Source of the DNA: an uncultured Prochlorococcus sp.
GTDB lineage: Bacteria; Cyanobacteriota; Cyanobacteriia; PCC-6307; Cyanobiaceae
Length of the DNA: 64,000 nucleotides
Direction of reading: 5' to 3'
Assembly (NCBI GenBank): GCA_902527105.1
Contig: CABZNT010000001.1
Coordinates: forward strand, 62,001 to 126,000
Positions 1-9,387 of this stretch are shown piece by piece; the stretch's first letter is position 1, and every line of letters starts with the position of its first letter. The notes below the pieces were generated by a model, which did not search any database, was not told where the DNA came from, and was given only the letters and a program-made list of their open reading frames with translations. The position numbers were made by a program, and so were the translations under genes.

Positions 1-74
1 CTACAACTTTTTAAATGATTTCGATAAATTAATTTATTTAATACATACAGAATTTTTTTGACATAAATAAAAAA

Positions 75-230
75 TTAAAACTTCAACCAGTGGAAAAATA
101 TTCTATCTAGTAACCATATAGTTAAACCCCCTTCCAGGAAAGCCAACCAGTACATCCCATAATCAGAAAATCCCATTTGTTCTTTTACTGTTTTAATTAA
201 TTTTTTATGAGCTTGAATGATATCTTTCAT
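75..230 (-). CDS. small hypothetical protein (51 aa, MKDIIQAHKKLIKTVKEQMGFSDYGMYWLAFLEGGLTIWLLDRIFFHWLKF)
   Basis: Hand-translated ORF absent from the ORF track; ATG start, C-terminal hydrophobic segment. Confidence 0.6.
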   Translation of the reverse strand: MKDIIQAHKKLIKTVKEQMGFSDYGMYWLAFLEGGLTIWLLDRIFFHWLKF

Positions 231-244
231 GAAAAATCAAATTT

Positions 245-496
245 TTAAACCTGCTGAATTTCTTTAATTAAAAACCCCTTCCCATAGCAAGATAGACATG
301 TCTTAGTCTCATCTAAAGAAATTCTTAGAAAACCTGCTCCATTACATCTAAAACAATTTACTTTAGTGTTGGAATAGATTTTTGATTTAATTTTAGCAGC
401 ACGATTTAAGTAAAAAACAGTTTCTTTACGACCGTTTGCCTTGGCAGCTTTGTTTAATAGCTTTTTGTAGTTGACTTTAAGTTCTTGGGTATTCAT
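245..496 (-). CDS. small protein with two CxxCxGxG/CxxCxGKG zinc-finger-like motifs (DnaJ-type cysteine repeats)
   Basis: CFRCNGAGF and CLSCYGKGF motifs in the translation. Confidence 0.75.
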   Translation of the reverse strand: MNTQELKVNYKKLLNKAAKANGRKETVFYLNRAAKIKSKIYSNTKVNCFRCNGAGFLRISLDETKTCLSCYGKGFLIKEIQQV

Positions 497-775
497 ATTT
501 AATAGAAACTAAAAACTAACACAGGACTAGATGTTTAAAAAAATTTAAACTCTTTGAATTTCCCGTTTATATTTCTAATCTGATCCCTTACTGAGATTTT
601 GATAATATAACTAGGATTTTTTTTTTGTGTCTGGTATAAAGAGTTTTAATTTATATATTTAATAGAAATTTTATATTTGATAAACTTAAAATTTTTTGTG
701 ATCATTCAAGAAAATATTATTTTGCTTTAGAAATGAATATTAGAAAATTTGTTGTTTAAAAATATTTTTAAGCGA

Positions 776-901
776 TTATCCAGCCTTTTTGAGGTTTTTA
801 ACTAAAAAATCATTTTCATTAGTAAGAACTTCAAGCTTAGATTTCTCCAACTCTTTTTTGATCTCGGGATTTAAATCTTTTTTTGTCTCATTTAGATTCA
901 T
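776..901 (-). CDS. small hypothetical charged protein (41 aa, MNLNETKKDLNPEIKKELEKSKLEVLTNENDFLVKNLKKAG)
   Basis: Hand-translated; opposite strand to the less plausible 789..971 ORF. Confidence 0.5.
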   Translation of the reverse strand: MNLNETKKDLNPEIKKELEKSKLEVLTNENDFLVKNLKKAG

Positions 902-962
902 AGGATTTGTACTTAGAATTATTCAAAAGACAAATGAAATCATAGTGATCCCCAAAAAAAAA

Positions 963-1074
963 TGTGGATAGTTTTTCCTTAAAAGAAGATAATATTTTAT
1001 TTTGCACATAGAAATTCAAATTTAATCAACATATTGTGGAAAACCCTGTTGAAAAACGCTTAAAAAGTGGATAA
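963..1074 (-). promoter_or_regulatory. cluster of three same-orientation DnaA-box-like 9-mers (TGTGGATAG, TGTGGAAAA, AGTGGATAA)
   Basis: 963-971, 1035-1043 and 1066-1074; the middle one is the reverse complement of TTTTCCACA, the others are one mismatch from TGTGGATAA. Confidence 0.35.
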
Positions 1075-1435
1075 CTCTTCGGGAGCATTCCCAAAACAAG
1101 CTTTTCTGGAAAACTTTTTAAGTATTAATACTTCATCAAAAAAAAATAAAATATAGTTTAAAAAGTATCATAACCTCTTGTTATAACAGTGGGATCATTA
1201 CTTTTTAAATAAGATAAAATATCTACACCAGAAGCTCATGTTGATAAAAAATTTAAAAAGTTTTTTTTTAATCATGTATCAAATTGAAAATTAAAGTGAA
1301 GAAAAATCAATCTAAACTTGAAATTTTTAATTTTTGTCATAGATGAAAAAAAATTGTTTAATTCGGTTTTCTCTATGCAAATATTTCTCAAACCTAAAAT
1401 CAATCAAATAAATTTGGTTAAGTTAATCACTCAAA

Positions 1436-1672
1436 ATGACAGAAGAAAAAAAGGATTCAAAAAAATGTTCTGGGAAGAAAAACATTATGTTTGCCTATGG
1501 TTTTATACAACTGGGTTCTAGTTTCGTATCGGCCATAGCATTAGCTGCGATCGCTTTTGGATTCTGTTCAGTAAAAAAGGAATCTAAACTTTTTAATAAA
1601 TGTGTTGCAGAAATTATTGAAGATGGCGGCACCAATTCTGAGGCCGTAAGGTATTGCAATGGGGGCAATTAA
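1436..1672 (+). CDS. small membrane hypothetical protein
   Basis: 78-aa ORF with one hydrophobic segment. Confidence 0.6.
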   Translation: MTEEKKDSKKCSGKKNIMFAYGFIQLGSSFVSAIALAAIAFGFCSVKKESKLFNKCVAEIIEDGGTNSEAVRYCNGGN

Positions 1673-1693
1673 AATCCCTCTCAGATTTATTAA

Positions 1694-1936
1694 ATGAATT
1701 CAACCTGTGATTTGATTATTAATTCCTTAAAAGAGGAGCCAATTGGAGAAACTGATCATTTTATTTGGTTCATAACGGATATTGGCATTGTTGCCCTTTT
1801 TAAAAGGGAGGAAAACTTTGAAACTTATAGTTCTAATGTCGAAATTGAGGCAAATAAAATTGCTTTAGATATCACTAAAGAAGAGAAAGAGTACCTCAAA
1901 ATAAAAGAGAGACAGCTTTTCTTGTTTTATTCATAA
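1694..1936 (+). CDS. hypothetical protein
   Basis: 80-aa ORF, plausible composition. Confidence 0.6.
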   Translation: MNSTCDLIINSLKEEPIGETDHFIWFITDIGIVALFKREENFETYSSNVEIEANKIALDITKEEKEYLKIKERQLFLFYS

Positions 1937-1956
1937 TCTAGGATTTAGTTCTTGAT

Positions 1957-2151
1957 TTAGTAAGATGGCTCAAGGTTAAAGGCCGGCTCCATAATATTGT
2001 TTTCGCTAACTAATTCGTAGGTTAGCTCTTTATTTAGGGCATTTATATAAGATGTATAAAGTTTTCCCCAAACAAATTCAAATTCATCTTTACTTAAATT
2101 CTTGAAAAGAATTTCTTCTTTGAAGTAAATGTGATAAGAATCATTCATCAT
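1957..2151 (-). CDS. hypothetical protein
   Basis: 64-aa ORF with little overlap with neighbours. Confidence 0.5.
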   Translation of the reverse strand: MMNDSYHIYFKEEILFKNLSKDEFEFVWGKLYTSYINALNKELTYELVSENNIMEPAFNLEPSY

Positions 2152-2244
2152 GGAAATTTGATCTTATCCTTTTTAACGCAGTGAAATATGTATGTAGTAT
2201 TAGGTGCTACTAAAAAGAAATTTATATTTGGAAGTCAAGTACTT

Positions 2245-2556
2245 TCAGACTATCCGTGTGTTCATTTTTTGTTTTTTGAATAATCCGACTGTCTCATCAA
2301 GATCCATACACGGCTGAATACTTATATCCATTAACCTTCTCCAGGGATGCCATTGCTTCCAAATTGTCTCCAGAGAATCTGCACTTACTACAGAATGTCC
2401 TATCCCATTTTGAACCATAAAAATCCAAGAATGAACCTCATAGTTTTCGGGCCTGTTTTGGGGGCCACCTGATTCATACCAATTAATTAGCATTTCTGCC
2501 CCTTCTTCTTGATCCTCGCCATCAGTAAATTCGTAGGAAATCAAATACCTTTGCAT
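2245..2556 (-). CDS. hypothetical protein, DUF3303-like
   Basis: Family resemblance by reading (MQRYLISYEF...); complete ORF. Confidence 0.65.
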   Translation of the reverse strand: MQRYLISYEFTDGEDQEEGAEMLINWYESGGPQNRPENYEVHSWIFMVQNGIGHSVVSADSLETIWKQWHPWRRLMDISIQPCMDLDETVGLFKKQKMNTRIV

Positions 2557-2839
2557 ATAGATTATTATTTAAATCTCTAAACTATTTTAACTCTAGATTT
2601 AGATATTGCCTCCCAATTTAATTAATGCTATGAAGTTTATAGAAGTGATTGTTTTAAATGACTGAAAGATTTGGGAAAATTAAAAAGAATATTTTGACTA
2701 ATTTATCTTTTATAAATAAGACAATCTTGAAGTATTTTCAAAACCATGATCTGTTCGTATAGCTCCAGTTAAAAGATAAAATTTGATACTTTTTAAAATA
2801 CCTTAAATTAGTTACCATATTTGTACTGTAGAAATACCA

Positions 2840-3223
2840 ATGATAAATAAAAAGGATAGTAGCGATCCAATTGATAATTTAGAGTATGAAAAAGTTCTGG
2901 AAGAAGAAATAATTAATTCGTACGAAAGTAAATTTCAGAAAAATACTGAAGAAGATAGTAAAAAGATTAAATTTTACAGACTTAAAAGAACTCCATTAGA
3001 AATAATAAATAGGTCTTTTTTCTTTTTCTTTATTGGAAGTTTTCTTTTCTCTTTGTTTTTAGCTTATTCAGAAAGTAAGTTATGGTTCATACTTTATGTG
3101 ATAAGTGCATTGTCATGTGTTTTCTATACTCCTAATAGAAAGGCACTTAAAGAATTAATAGCAGCTTGGCCAAATATAGAGGATCTCATGAAAGGTAGGA
3201 GTATGTGGAGAAAAGGAAAATAA
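2840..3223 (+). CDS. hypothetical protein with two hydrophobic segments
   Basis: 127-aa ORF. Confidence 0.65.
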   Translation: MINKKDSSDPIDNLEYEKVLEEEIINSYESKFQKNTEEDSKKIKFYRLKRTPLEIINRSFFFFFIGSFLFSLFLAYSESKLWFILYVISALSCVFYTPNRKALKELIAAWPNIEDLMKGRSMWRKGK

Positions 3224-3230
3224 ATAGATT

Positions 3231-3323
3231 ATGAAACCGTTAAGTTCATTTAAAAAATGGTTATTAAATATCCTTGTGCCATACATAGAAGGCACCAACA
3301 AGAAAAAAAAGGATAAAAAATGA
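3231..3323 (+). CDS. 30-aa hypothetical peptide MKPLSSFKKWLLNILVPYIEGTNKKKKDKK
   Basis: Hand-translated; stop overlaps the next ATG (ATGA). Confidence 0.45.
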   Translation: MKPLSSFKKWLLNILVPYIEGTNKKKKDKK

Positions 3324-3457
3324 GTTTTATAAAATTTGGAATTATTGTTGAAATTTTTTTGTTTGTGAGAGTTTTTTTATGGGTTAGGAATCTAAATAGT
3401 AAACAAAGTAGGCAACCATCTCTATCAAAAAAAACAATAAAAAATCTCAAATTTTAG
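3320..3457 (+). CDS. 45-aa single-span membrane hypothetical peptide MSFIKFGIIVEIFLFVRVFLWVRNLNSKQ...
   Basis: Hand-translated; ATGA overlap with the upstream ORF. Confidence 0.45.
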   Translation: MSFIKFGIIVEIFLFVRVFLWVRNLNSKQSRQPSLSKKTIKNLKF

Positions 3458-3549
3458 AATTTTGATTACAAAATAAGGAATTTTTATAAAGAGATCACTT
3501 TTATGAGAAAATTCTTTACTTTTTTCTCTCACTTTGTGTATGAAATCGG

Positions 3550-3572
3550 TTAGAACATCTACATTGTTCTAA
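3550..3572. promoter_or_regulatory. perfect 8-bp inverted repeat TTAGAACA-N7-TGTTCTAA just upstream of the DUF1499 gene
   Basis: Direct reading; ends 6 nt before ATG at 3579. Confidence 0.4.
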
Positions 3573-3578
3573 AAAAAT

Positions 3579-3932
3579 ATGGTTTCTTCCATCCAAGGTC
3601 TTGCTCCAATAACTAATCCATTAAATAGTGTCTTAGTAGAAAAAAAACTAATAAATGTTGATCAAAAGTTTATTCAACTTGTTTCTCTGGCTGAAGGTTT
3701 GCCTCGTACAGAAGTTATTGAAAGTGGTAGAAATTATTGGAGAGGTGTTTGTAGGAGCTTGATTTTTAGATTCCCTGATGACCTTGAGATTTTAAAGCTT
3801 GATGTAAGAAGTTATGTAGATAGATCTAAAGGAATCATTCAGATAAGATCTGCAGCAAGATTAGGGCAATCTGATTTAGGTGTAAATCTTAGAAGAGTGG
3901 AATACTTGTTTAATCAATTAGAAAAATTTTAG
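3579..3932 (+). CDS. DUF1499 family protein
   Basis: RFPDDLEI...IQIRSAARLGQSDLGVNLRRVEYL motif. Confidence 0.85.
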   Translation: MVSSIQGLAPITNPLNSVLVEKKLINVDQKFIQLVSLAEGLPRTEVIESGRNYWRGVCRSLIFRFPDDLEILKLDVRSYVDRSKGIIQIRSAARLGQSDLGVNLRRVEYLFNQLEKF

Positions 3933-4009
3933 TTATTCTATTTTTTATAAATTTAAGGTTCTTTTTACTAAATAGGTGTGCTTTAATTCATAAGAATATT
4001 TGAAATGCC

Positions 4010-4141
4010 ATGGTAAAGATAATCTTAGTTGGAATTATAATCGCTCTTGTATATTCTCAACCTGACCTCCGTCTTACAGTCGCTGATTGGTTAAAAGCAG
4101 CTTCTGATTTTCTTATTGAATCAGTTCAAGTAAAACCTTGA
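4010..4141 (+). CDS. 43-aa hypothetical peptide MVKIILVGIIIALVYSQPDLRLTVADWLKAASDFLIESVQVKP
   Basis: Hand-translated; N-terminal hydrophobic stretch. Confidence 0.55.
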   Translation: MVKIILVGIIIALVYSQPDLRLTVADWLKAASDFLIESVQVKP

Positions 4142-4324
4142 ATTAATTTTTAATGAAGCATTAAATAAGACCTGAGATAGTAATCATTTGTTTTATACAT
4201 AGAGCTACAAAAATAAATATAATTATTCTGCTTATTATATATTTCACTTAAACAAATAAATAGTTTTAGGAACATAATAGAAAATTTTTTTGAAATTTTT
4301 GAATAGTTAACGATAATAAGGGAT

Positions 4325-5380
4325 ATGAAGCTTAGATTATTTGAGTTCTATTTTATTAAAGACTATTTAAGGCCTTGGTTTGGTCTTATTTATTCTTTAT
4401 TCTTTCTGTTTTTTTTAGGTGCAATTGGCTATCGAATAACAGAGGGATGGGAATGGAGTGATTGCTTATGGATGGTTCTGATTACAATAACCACTATTGG
4501 TTTTGGAGAAGTTCAACCTTTAAGCCCTGAAGGCAGGATCGTTACTGTTTTAGTAATCGTAGGCGGATTGATCTTTATTCAATTTACCTTTCAAAAAGCT
4601 GTTAGATTATTCGAATCCGGCTATTTTCAAAGAGTAAACGAATTACGTTTTAAAAGACTTCTTAGAAAAATGGAAAATCATGTAATTTTGTGCGGATATG
4701 GGAGGGTAGGTCAGGAAATATCTAACCAAATAAAAACACAAAATATTCCTATTATTGTTGTTGAGAGTGATGAAGATAGAAAAAAGATTGCTGAAGAAAA
4801 TGGTTTAGAAGTGCTTTGTGCTGATGCAACTCTTGATGAGACTTTAAAACTGGCAGGGTTAGAAAAATGTAAGAGTTTGGTTGTTACTTTGCCTAATGAC
4901 GCTGCAAATTTATATGTGGTTTTAAGCGCCAAAGGAATAAGAAGTTCTATAAGAGTAATAGCAAGAGCTGGAACTGAAGAAGCCGCAAGTAAGTTGAGAT
5001 TAGCCGGTGCAAGTATAGTTGTAAGCCCTTATATTGCAGCAGGAAGAGCAATGGCATCAATGGCTTTAAGACCAATAGCCATTGATTTTCTAGATCTTTT
5101 AGCAGGAAGTGAATGTGAAATTGAAGAATTTGAATTAAGTAATGATATTAGTCTTTTTGAAACTGCAGAGAAAAGATCACTTTCTGAACTTGGAATAGGC
5201 AAAAAGAGTGGTGCAAAAATATTAGCCATTAAAGAAAATGAAAAGTTGTTCACTAATCCTGGAGGTAATTTCATACTTCAACCAGGTCAGGTTTTAATAG
5301 CTTTTGGTAGTAAAGAACAGCTTAATATTTTGAACGGATTATTAGGAAATCTTGTTGTAGCAGTTGAGCTATTAAAGTAG
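4325..5380 (+). CDS. two-TM potassium channel with RCK/TrkA-N and TrkA-C domains
   Basis: Filter TITTIGFGE, NAD-binding VILCGYGRVGQEI, TrkA-C-like end. Confidence 0.9.
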   Translation: MKLRLFEFYFIKDYLRPWFGLIYSLFFLFFLGAIGYRITEGWEWSDCLWMVLITITTIGFGEVQPLSPEGRIVTVLVIVGGLIFIQFTFQKAVRLFESGYFQRVNELRFKRLLRKMENHVILCGYGRVGQEISNQIKTQNIPIIVVESDEDRKKIAEENGLEVLCADATLDETLKLAGLEKCKSLVVTLPNDAANLYVVLSAKGIRSSIRVIARAGTEEAASKLRLAGASIVVSPYIAAGRAMASMALRPIAIDFLDLLAGSECEIEEFELSNDISLFETAEKRSLSELGIGKKSGAKILAIKENEKLFTNPGGNFILQPGQVLIAFGSKEQLNILNGLLGNLVVAVELLK

Positions 5381-5462
5381 ATATATCAAAATAATTTGAT
5401 ATTTAATTCTTTCAATTTTTAAATTTCCCAATAAATGTCAAATTATCATGACTTTCATATAC

Positions 5463-5490
5463 CTTTAACCCCTCTTAAAGTCTTTTACAA
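5463..5490 (+). promoter_or_regulatory. possible degenerate Pho-box-like repeats upstream of pstC
   Basis: TTAA/TTAA/TTAC at 5465, 5475, 5485 (10-bp spacing) in ctttaacccctcttaaagtcttttac. Confidence 0.25.
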
Positions 5491-5526
5491 TATTTACTAG
5501 TAGATTTAAATAAATATACTTTTTTA

Positions 5527-6474
5527 ATGGAAGAGAAATTAATTCTTTTCAAGAATCGTAAAAGATTCGGGATTGAAAAAAATATAGATATCATTTTTAA
5601 AAATACAACCCTAGTTTTGTCTAGTCTTGTAGCAGTAGTGTTATTTGGGATTATTTTAGTAGTCTTTATTCAGTCATTTGAATCCTTTTCTAGGTATGGC
5701 TTGAATTTTCTTGTTACTTCTGAATGGAACCCAGTAAAAGATGAATATGGAGCTTTTACTGCAATATATGGGACATTAGTTACTTCTCTTCTTTCATTAT
5801 TGATTACTATCCCTTTAGGCGTTGGAACTGCGATATTTATAACAGAGGATTTTGTTCCGAAATTTGTCAGAGAAATAGTTGGTTCATTTGTTGAATTACT
5901 AGCAGCCATACCATCTGTTGTATTGGGATTATGGGCAATTTTTGTTATGGAACCTTTCTTTAGAGACTTTTTTGCCTTTTTACATAATTTCTTTGGTTGG
6001 ATTCCTTTATTCAGTTCGGAGCCTGCAGGTCGGAATTCACTTTTAGCGATAATAATTTTAGTGGTTATGCTTTTGCCAATTGTGACTTCGATAGCTAGAG
6101 ATTCTCTTAATCAAGTTCCTAAAAAGCTTAGGAATGCAGCCTATGGAATTGGTGCAAGTAGATGGAAAACTATATTTTCGGTAATTTTGCCTGCAGCATT
6201 ATCAGGGATTATGGCAGGTGTTCTATTAGCTCTAGGCAGAGCTATGGGAGAGACTATGGCTGTCACAATGATTATTGGCAATTCTAATGCATTTAGTTGG
6301 TCACTATTATCGCCTGGATATACCATCTCCTCTATGCTTGCAAACCAGTTTGGTGAAGCTGATGGAAGTCAGGTCTCATCCCTTTTTTATGCAGCTTTTG
6401 TACTTATGATTCTTTCTTTAGTTGTCAATATCTTTGCTCAATGGCTAGTTAAAAAATTTAGTCTCAAATATTAG
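5527..6474 (+). CDS. pstC: phosphate ABC transporter permease PstC
   Basis: Permease family motifs, operon with pstA and pstB. Confidence 0.95.
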   Translation: MEEKLILFKNRKRFGIEKNIDIIFKNTTLVLSSLVAVVLFGIILVVFIQSFESFSRYGLNFLVTSEWNPVKDEYGAFTAIYGTLVTSLLSLLITIPLGVGTAIFITEDFVPKFVREIVGSFVELLAAIPSVVLGLWAIFVMEPFFRDFFAFLHNFFGWIPLFSSEPAGRNSLLAIIILVVMLLPIVTSIARDSLNQVPKKLRNAAYGIGASRWKTIFSVILPAALSGIMAGVLLALGRAMGETMAVTMIIGNSNAFSWSLLSPGYTISSMLANQFGEADGSQVSSLFYAAFVLMILSLVVNIFAQWLVKKFSLKY

Positions 6475-6480
6475 ATAATT

Positions 6481-7374
6481 ATGAATTCTCTTTATTACCA
6501 GAAAAAACTATCAAGAAATGTAGGAGATAAATTTTTTACTTCTTTATCAGTTTTTTGTGCATTCATTGCTATACTTCCTTTGATTTTTGTGGTTACATAT
6601 ATTCTTATTAAAGGAGGTGCTCAGATAAATTCTGATCTATTTACTTTAGAACCAAATCCTCCTGGAGATGATTTAGATGCAGGAGGAATTAATCCTGCAT
6701 TAATTGGGACACTAATAATTACAACTATTGCTTCAATTATCGCTATACCTGTAGGTGTAGGGGGAGGTATTTATCTGGCTGAATATTCAAAAGGTGGGCC
6801 TTTTTCAAAATTTATTCGATTCGGAGTAAATGTTTTAGCGGGTGTTCCTTCAATCATTGCAGGTGTATTTATTTATGCCTTAATCGTTTCAACAAAGATC
6901 TTATTTGGAAGTATGTATAGCGGCTTGGCTGGAGGTATGGCTCTTTCAATATTGATGTTGCCTACAGTTATAAAAACTACTGATGAAGGTTTAAAGTTAG
7001 TTCCAAATGAATTAAGGTATGCTTCTCTAGGCATAGGAGCAAGTATGTATACAACAATATTAAAAATAACTTTACCCTCAGCATTTAGATCTATTGCTAC
7101 TGGTGTTGTGCTTGGGATTGCAAGAGCAGCAGGTGAAACAGCACCTTTGATCTTTACTGCTTTATTTTCTTACTACTACATAGTAGGTTTTGAAGATTTG
7201 TTTTACGAGATGGGGTCTTTAGCAGTTCTTATTTATAATTTTGCCCTTGAACCATATGATGCTCAAAATAAACTAGCCTGGGCAGCTTCTTTTATTCTTG
7301 TTATATCAATACTATCAGTAAATATATTTTCGAGGATATTAGCCGCTTTTACTGAGAAAACTAAGAGGGTATGA
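6481..7374 (+). CDS. pstA: phosphate ABC transporter permease PstA
   Basis: Permease family motifs, operon context. Confidence 0.95.
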   Translation: MNSLYYQKKLSRNVGDKFFTSLSVFCAFIAILPLIFVVTYILIKGGAQINSDLFTLEPNPPGDDLDAGGINPALIGTLIITTIASIIAIPVGVGGGIYLAEYSKGGPFSKFIRFGVNVLAGVPSIIAGVFIYALIVSTKILFGSMYSGLAGGMALSILMLPTVIKTTDEGLKLVPNELRYASLGIGASMYTTILKITLPSAFRSIATGVVLGIARAAGETAPLIFTALFSYYYIVGFEDLFYEMGSLAVLIYNFALEPYDAQNKLAWAASFILVISILSVNIFSRILAAFTEKTKRV

Positions 7375-7375
7375 A

Positions 7376-8185
7376 ATGATTAAAAATACTAAAAAATTGC
7401 AAAAAAATAATATTTTATCTCTTGAGGATGTTTCTATTAGTTATGGCACTTTTGAAGCAGTAAAAAATGTTTTTTGTAATTTTAAAAGGGGAGATATAAC
7501 TTCACTCATTGGCCCTTCTGGTTGTGGAAAATCAACCGTTCTTAGGGCTTTGAATAGAATGAACGATTTAATCCCTAATTGTTCACTTAAAGGAACTGTT
7601 CTCTTTGATGGGACTAATATTTATGACAAAAGAGTAGATCCAGTTGAAGTTAGAAGAAGAATCGGGATGGTTTTTCAGCAACCAAATCCTTTCCCAAAAT
7701 CCATCTACGAAAATATTGCATTTGGGGCAAGAATTAATGGCTTTACTGGGAATATGGACGAGCTGGTTGAAAGTTCGCTCAGAAAAGCTGCTGTATGGAG
7801 TGAATGTAAAGATAAATTAAATGATAGTGGCTATTCCTTATCCGGAGGACAACAACAAAGATTATGTATTGCTCGAACCATCGCAATTGAACCTGAAATA
7901 ATTCTAATGGATGAGCCATGTTCAGCTTTAGATCCAATCTCTACTTTGAAAATAGAAGAAACGATGCATGAACTTAAGAAGAATTACACAATAATAATCG
8001 TCACTCATAATATGCAGCAGGCTTTAAGAGTCAGTGATATGACTGCTTTCTTTAATGCGGTTGAATACGAAGATGGCGATGGAGGTAAAGTTGGTTATCT
8101 TGCAGAATTCGACTCAACAAAGAAAATTTTTAACTCTCCAAAAGAAAAAACCACTCAGGAATATATTTCTGGCAAATTTGGTTAA
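7376..8185 (+). CDS. pstB: phosphate ABC transporter ATP-binding protein PstB
   Basis: Walker [10 protein letters not shown], signature [13 protein letters not shown]. Confidence 0.97.
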   Translation: MIKNTKKLQKNNILSLEDVSISYGTFEAVKNVFCNFKRGDITSLIGPSGCGKSTVLRALNRMNDLIPNCSLKGTVLFDGTNIYDKRVDPVEVRRRIGMVFQQPNPFPKSIYENIAFGARINGFTGNMDELVESSLRKAAVWSECKDKLNDSGYSLSGGQQQRLCIARTIAIEPEIILMDEPCSALDPISTLKIEETMHELKKNYTIIIVTHNMQQALRVSDMTAFFNAVEYEDGDGGKVGYLAEFDSTKKIFNSPKEKTTQEYISGKFG

Positions 8186-8375
8186 TTTACACTTTAAAAA
8201 GAAAGATTTTTACTCTCGAGAAAGCTTAGGGGTAGACAAACAGTATAAATACCTATATAGTTATTTCGAATTAGTAAGTTTATCTTTGAAAAACTATCCT
8301 TTTCTACCTTTCTTTATTTTCGCAGGAGCTCTCATAACAACTGCAACAATTGGATTGCCTGTTTTTACTTCATAA
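8178..8375 (+). CDS. possible small membrane protein; TTG start uncertain
   Basis: C-terminal [24 protein letters not shown] looks transmembrane; the ATG at 8055 lies far inside pstB. Confidence 0.4.
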   Translation: MVNLHFKKKDFYSRESLGVDKQYKYLYSYFELVSLSLKNYPFLPFFIFAGALITTATIGLPVFTS

Positions 8376-8405
8376 TTTAAGTGAATTCTTATTTCAGGTA
8401 ATCTT

Positions 8406-8561
8406 ATGGTTTCAATATTAAATAAAGAATTAATTGGAAGTCCTAATAAAACCTTAATAAAGGGAAATTTATTTGACTTTATAAAAAAAAGAGAGAATAT
8501 GAATCTGTGTGGGAGTGAAAAATCTGTATTAAAACCATTTTTAAGAGTGGTTAATTTCTAA
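8406..8561 (+). CDS. 51-aa hypothetical peptide
   Basis: Hand-translated ATG ORF MVSILNKELIGSPNKTLIKGNLFDFIKKRENMNLCGSEKSVLKPFLRVVNF. Confidence 0.4.
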   Translation: MVSILNKELIGSPNKTLIKGNLFDFIKKRENMNLCGSEKSVLKPFLRVVNF

Positions 8562-8571
8562 TTTATTTATC

Positions 8572-8718
8572 ATGGATAAAACTAAAGAACAGTTAGAAAA
8601 ATTAAGAGAAGTAGCAGAAGCATCTCTTACAAAAACGGATGAACTTCAAAAAGTTCTTGCTCAAATCGAAGCTTTAATGTCTAGAGAAGAATCAAAAACA
8701 TTATCAAAGAAGAAATAA
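8572..8718 (+). CDS. 48-aa hypothetical coiled-coil-like peptide
   Basis: Hand-translated MDKTKEQLEKLREVAEASLTKTDELQKVLAQIEALMSREESKTLSKKK. Confidence 0.55.
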   Translation: MDKTKEQLEKLREVAEASLTKTDELQKVLAQIEALMSREESKTLSKKK

Positions 8719-8901
8719 TTAATTAAAAAATAATTTTAGGTTTTGTACTTTTAATTACACCTCTACAATTTCATTGTAGTTATCAATTAGGTATGCAGAA
8801 CCCGTTCCAAAGTTTTCTGTTAGGTCTCGAGGTCTTACCTTCTTTAAGTAAAAGACCTCTTTAATTTGTTTGTTTTTATTATATTTTTATATACTGCTTA
8901 T

Positions 8902-9204
8902 TTAGTTTATTACTTTATAGATTTCTTTCAGGCAGACATTTACGTCGAAAGATTCAGTATTTACAACTTCTAATCCTGTTGTTTTTGTAACCTCAACAGT
9001 GGCATTACATTCGTCTTGTTTAAGAGCCATGTAACTTGGCTTTTTATCTTCTATGTCTAATTCAACGCTTGATTCAGGATCTGCCTTATATTGCTCCATT
9101 ACAAGTGTAAGCGCCTCTATCTCAACGGAAAAATTATCATTTGCTTTTGCCACAAATGGGATTACAAGAAATGGAAATAAAATCAAGGCTATTAATTTTT
9201 TCAT
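8902..9204 (-). CDS. hypothetical secreted protein
   Basis: N-terminal signal-peptide-like MKKLIALILFPFLVIPFVAKA. Confidence 0.65.
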   Translation of the reverse strand: MKKLIALILFPFLVIPFVAKANDNFSVEIEALTLVMEQYKADPESSVELDIEDKKPSYMALKQDECNATVEVTKTTGLEVVNTESFDVNVCLKEIYKVIN

Positions 9205-9387
9205 TTCTATAAAATGTGTTTATTTTTTTTATAACGTGAATCGTCTGCTAAAGAAAGGGGCATTAGCTGTATAAATTTTTTATTATCTACTTTTACTTTT
9301 AAAAAAATAGATTTATAGCCATAAATTAGTTGATAAATAAACTAATCGAGACTTTTAAGTATAAATTGGTATATCTAAATGAAAAAT

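Noticed and set aside
789-971. 60-aa plus-strand ORF
   Set aside because: Low-complexity; minus-strand 41-aa ORF has more protein-like composition.
963-1074. Chromosomal origin
   Set aside because: Only three, partly degenerate DnaA boxes, no dnaA/dnaN next to it; kept as a weaker finding.
3550-3572. LexA/SOS box
   Set aside because: GAAC and GTTC are separated by 9 nt, not 4.
8055-8177. N-terminal part of the 8055..8375 ORF
   Set aside because: Lies inside pstB in another frame; only the tail after pstB may be coding.
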